Shown piece after piece: positions 4,524-5,059 of a stretch of 5,059 nt of DNA (the stretch's first letter is position 1; each line of letters starts with the position of its first letter). Both the position numbers and the translations under genes were made by a program. The notes below the pieces were generated by a model that worked only from the letters and a program-made list of their open reading frames with translations, made no database searches and had not been told where the DNA came from. Origin of the DNA: Anaerolineales bacterium (GTDB lineage Bacteria > Chloroflexota > Anaerolineae > Anaerolineales > E44-bin32); the NCBI GenBank assembly GCA_030642885.1, contig DAOWMX010000180.1, positions 1-5,059 of the forward strand, written 5' to 3'.

Positions 4524-5059
4524 TTATCGCCCGAGTTCGTACTCGATGATCTGGATAAAAGCCTCGAGCGGCTGTGCCCCGACCATCGGAATCCCAGTAA
4601 TAAAGAAGGTCGGTGTGCCGGTGATTCCGAGACCCGAAGCGTAGCGCGCATCCGCTTCAACCTCTGCGCCGTAGCGTTCCTCGTCCACGCAGGCTAGCAA
4701 ATCTTCGACGTCCAGATCGAGCTTCTCGGCGTAGGCTGCGAACGCCTCGCGATCTAAATTCGCGTATTCATCTGAGAAAAGCAGATCGTGGAACTCCCAG
4801 TAAGCGCCCTGTTCGTTGGCGCATTCTGACGCGAGTGCGGCTTCGAGGCCACCGACGACTGGGAAGTCGCGGTACACAAAGTGAATCTGGCCCGGGTACT
4901 CCGTCATAAGGGCGCCAAACGTATCTCGGTGGAACACGCCGCAATAAGGGCAGCGGAAATCGCTGAACTCGACGATCGTGATCGGCGCGTCCTTGGGACC
5001 AAGCGATGGATCGTCGTCCGTGCTGATCTCAAAGCGCGTGGGTTCTTCGGGTGCTTCAG
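4524..5059 (-). CDS. DsbA-like thiol-disulfide oxidoreductase, N-terminus outside window
   Basis: The frame stays open to the right edge, so the start is missing; 177 residues plus two bases of the next codon are visible. They begin with an acidic Pro-rich linker (EAPEEPTRFEISTDDDPSLG), then GPKDAPITIVEFSDFRCPYCG. The active site is C36-P-Y-C39 (4941-4952), and the cis-proline loop is G-T-P149-T-F-F. This is the thioredoxin-like DsbA/BdbD fold (Thioredoxin_4 type) with its helical insert. Two more cysteines (79 and 123 of the visible part) could form the structural second disulfide seen in some Gram-positive-type relatives. The ending, VGAQPLEAFIQIIEYELGR, is typical. The linker implies a preceding signal peptide or membrane anchor off the edge, placing the enzyme outside the cytoplasmic membrane, where it would form disulfides in exported proteins. 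A GTG at 4935-4937 lies just after CPYC and would delete the active site, so it is not the start. Confidence 0.95.
   Translation of the reverse strand, partial: EAPEEPTRFEISTDDDPSLGPKDAPITIVEFSDFRCPYCGVFHRDTFGALMTEYPGQIHFVYRDFPVVGGLEAALASECANEQGAYWEFHDLLFSDEYANLDREAFAAYAEKLDLDVEDLLACVDEERYGAEVEADARYASGLGITGTPTFFITGIPMVGAQPLEAFIQIIEYELGR

Noticed and set aside
4524..4937. DsbA-like gene starting at GTG 4935-4937
   Set aside because: The frame continues upstream through the CPYC active site and a linker to the window edge, so the true start lies outside.

Overview
The window looks like an ordinary chromosomal stretch from a moderate-GC bacterium. I infer Chloroflexota (Anaerolineae-like), with moderate confidence and no search behind it. 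The reasons are a cytoplasmic zinc ribbon joined through one membrane helix to an exported domain with a Thr/Pro/Glu linker, an FHA plus zinc-ribbon protein next to it, a WSPDG-repeat propeller upstream, and a DsbA-like protein with an acidic Pro-rich linker. There is no sign of a CRISPR array, insertion sequence, rRNA or tRNA.

Left part (1-2750, all + strand). The C-terminal end of a TolB/PD40-type beta-propeller protein enters from the left edge. It is followed by an FHA-domain plus zinc-ribbon gene (404-1563) that is one gene spread over three reading frames by three apparent single-base indels, each at a short homopolymer. It is either a pseudogene or a consensus-sequence artefact. Next comes an intact gene for a zinc ribbon, one membrane helix and a large outer domain (1659-2750). 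The three genes suggest a cell-envelope signalling or sensing set: a phospho-peptide reader inside, a zinc-ribbon membrane protein across the membrane, and an exported propeller. That link is inference.

Middle (2751-3695). Two strong hairpins (2805-2836 and 2857-2887) sit between convergent genes and probably stop transcription from both sides. A small four-helix membrane protein of the YvlD/phage_holin_4_2 family lies on the - strand (2960-3319). A gene-free stretch of about 375 bases separates it from the divergent hydrolase gene.

Right part (3696-5059). An alpha/beta hydrolase with a complete catalytic triad on the + strand meets, tail to tail with only 9 bases between, a - strand DsbA-like thiol-disulfide oxidoreductase (CPYC) whose N-terminus lies beyond the right edge.

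I did not find a clearly new biological system. The observations most worth checking are the triple-frameshift FHA gene and the uncharacterised outer domain of the 1659-2750 protein.
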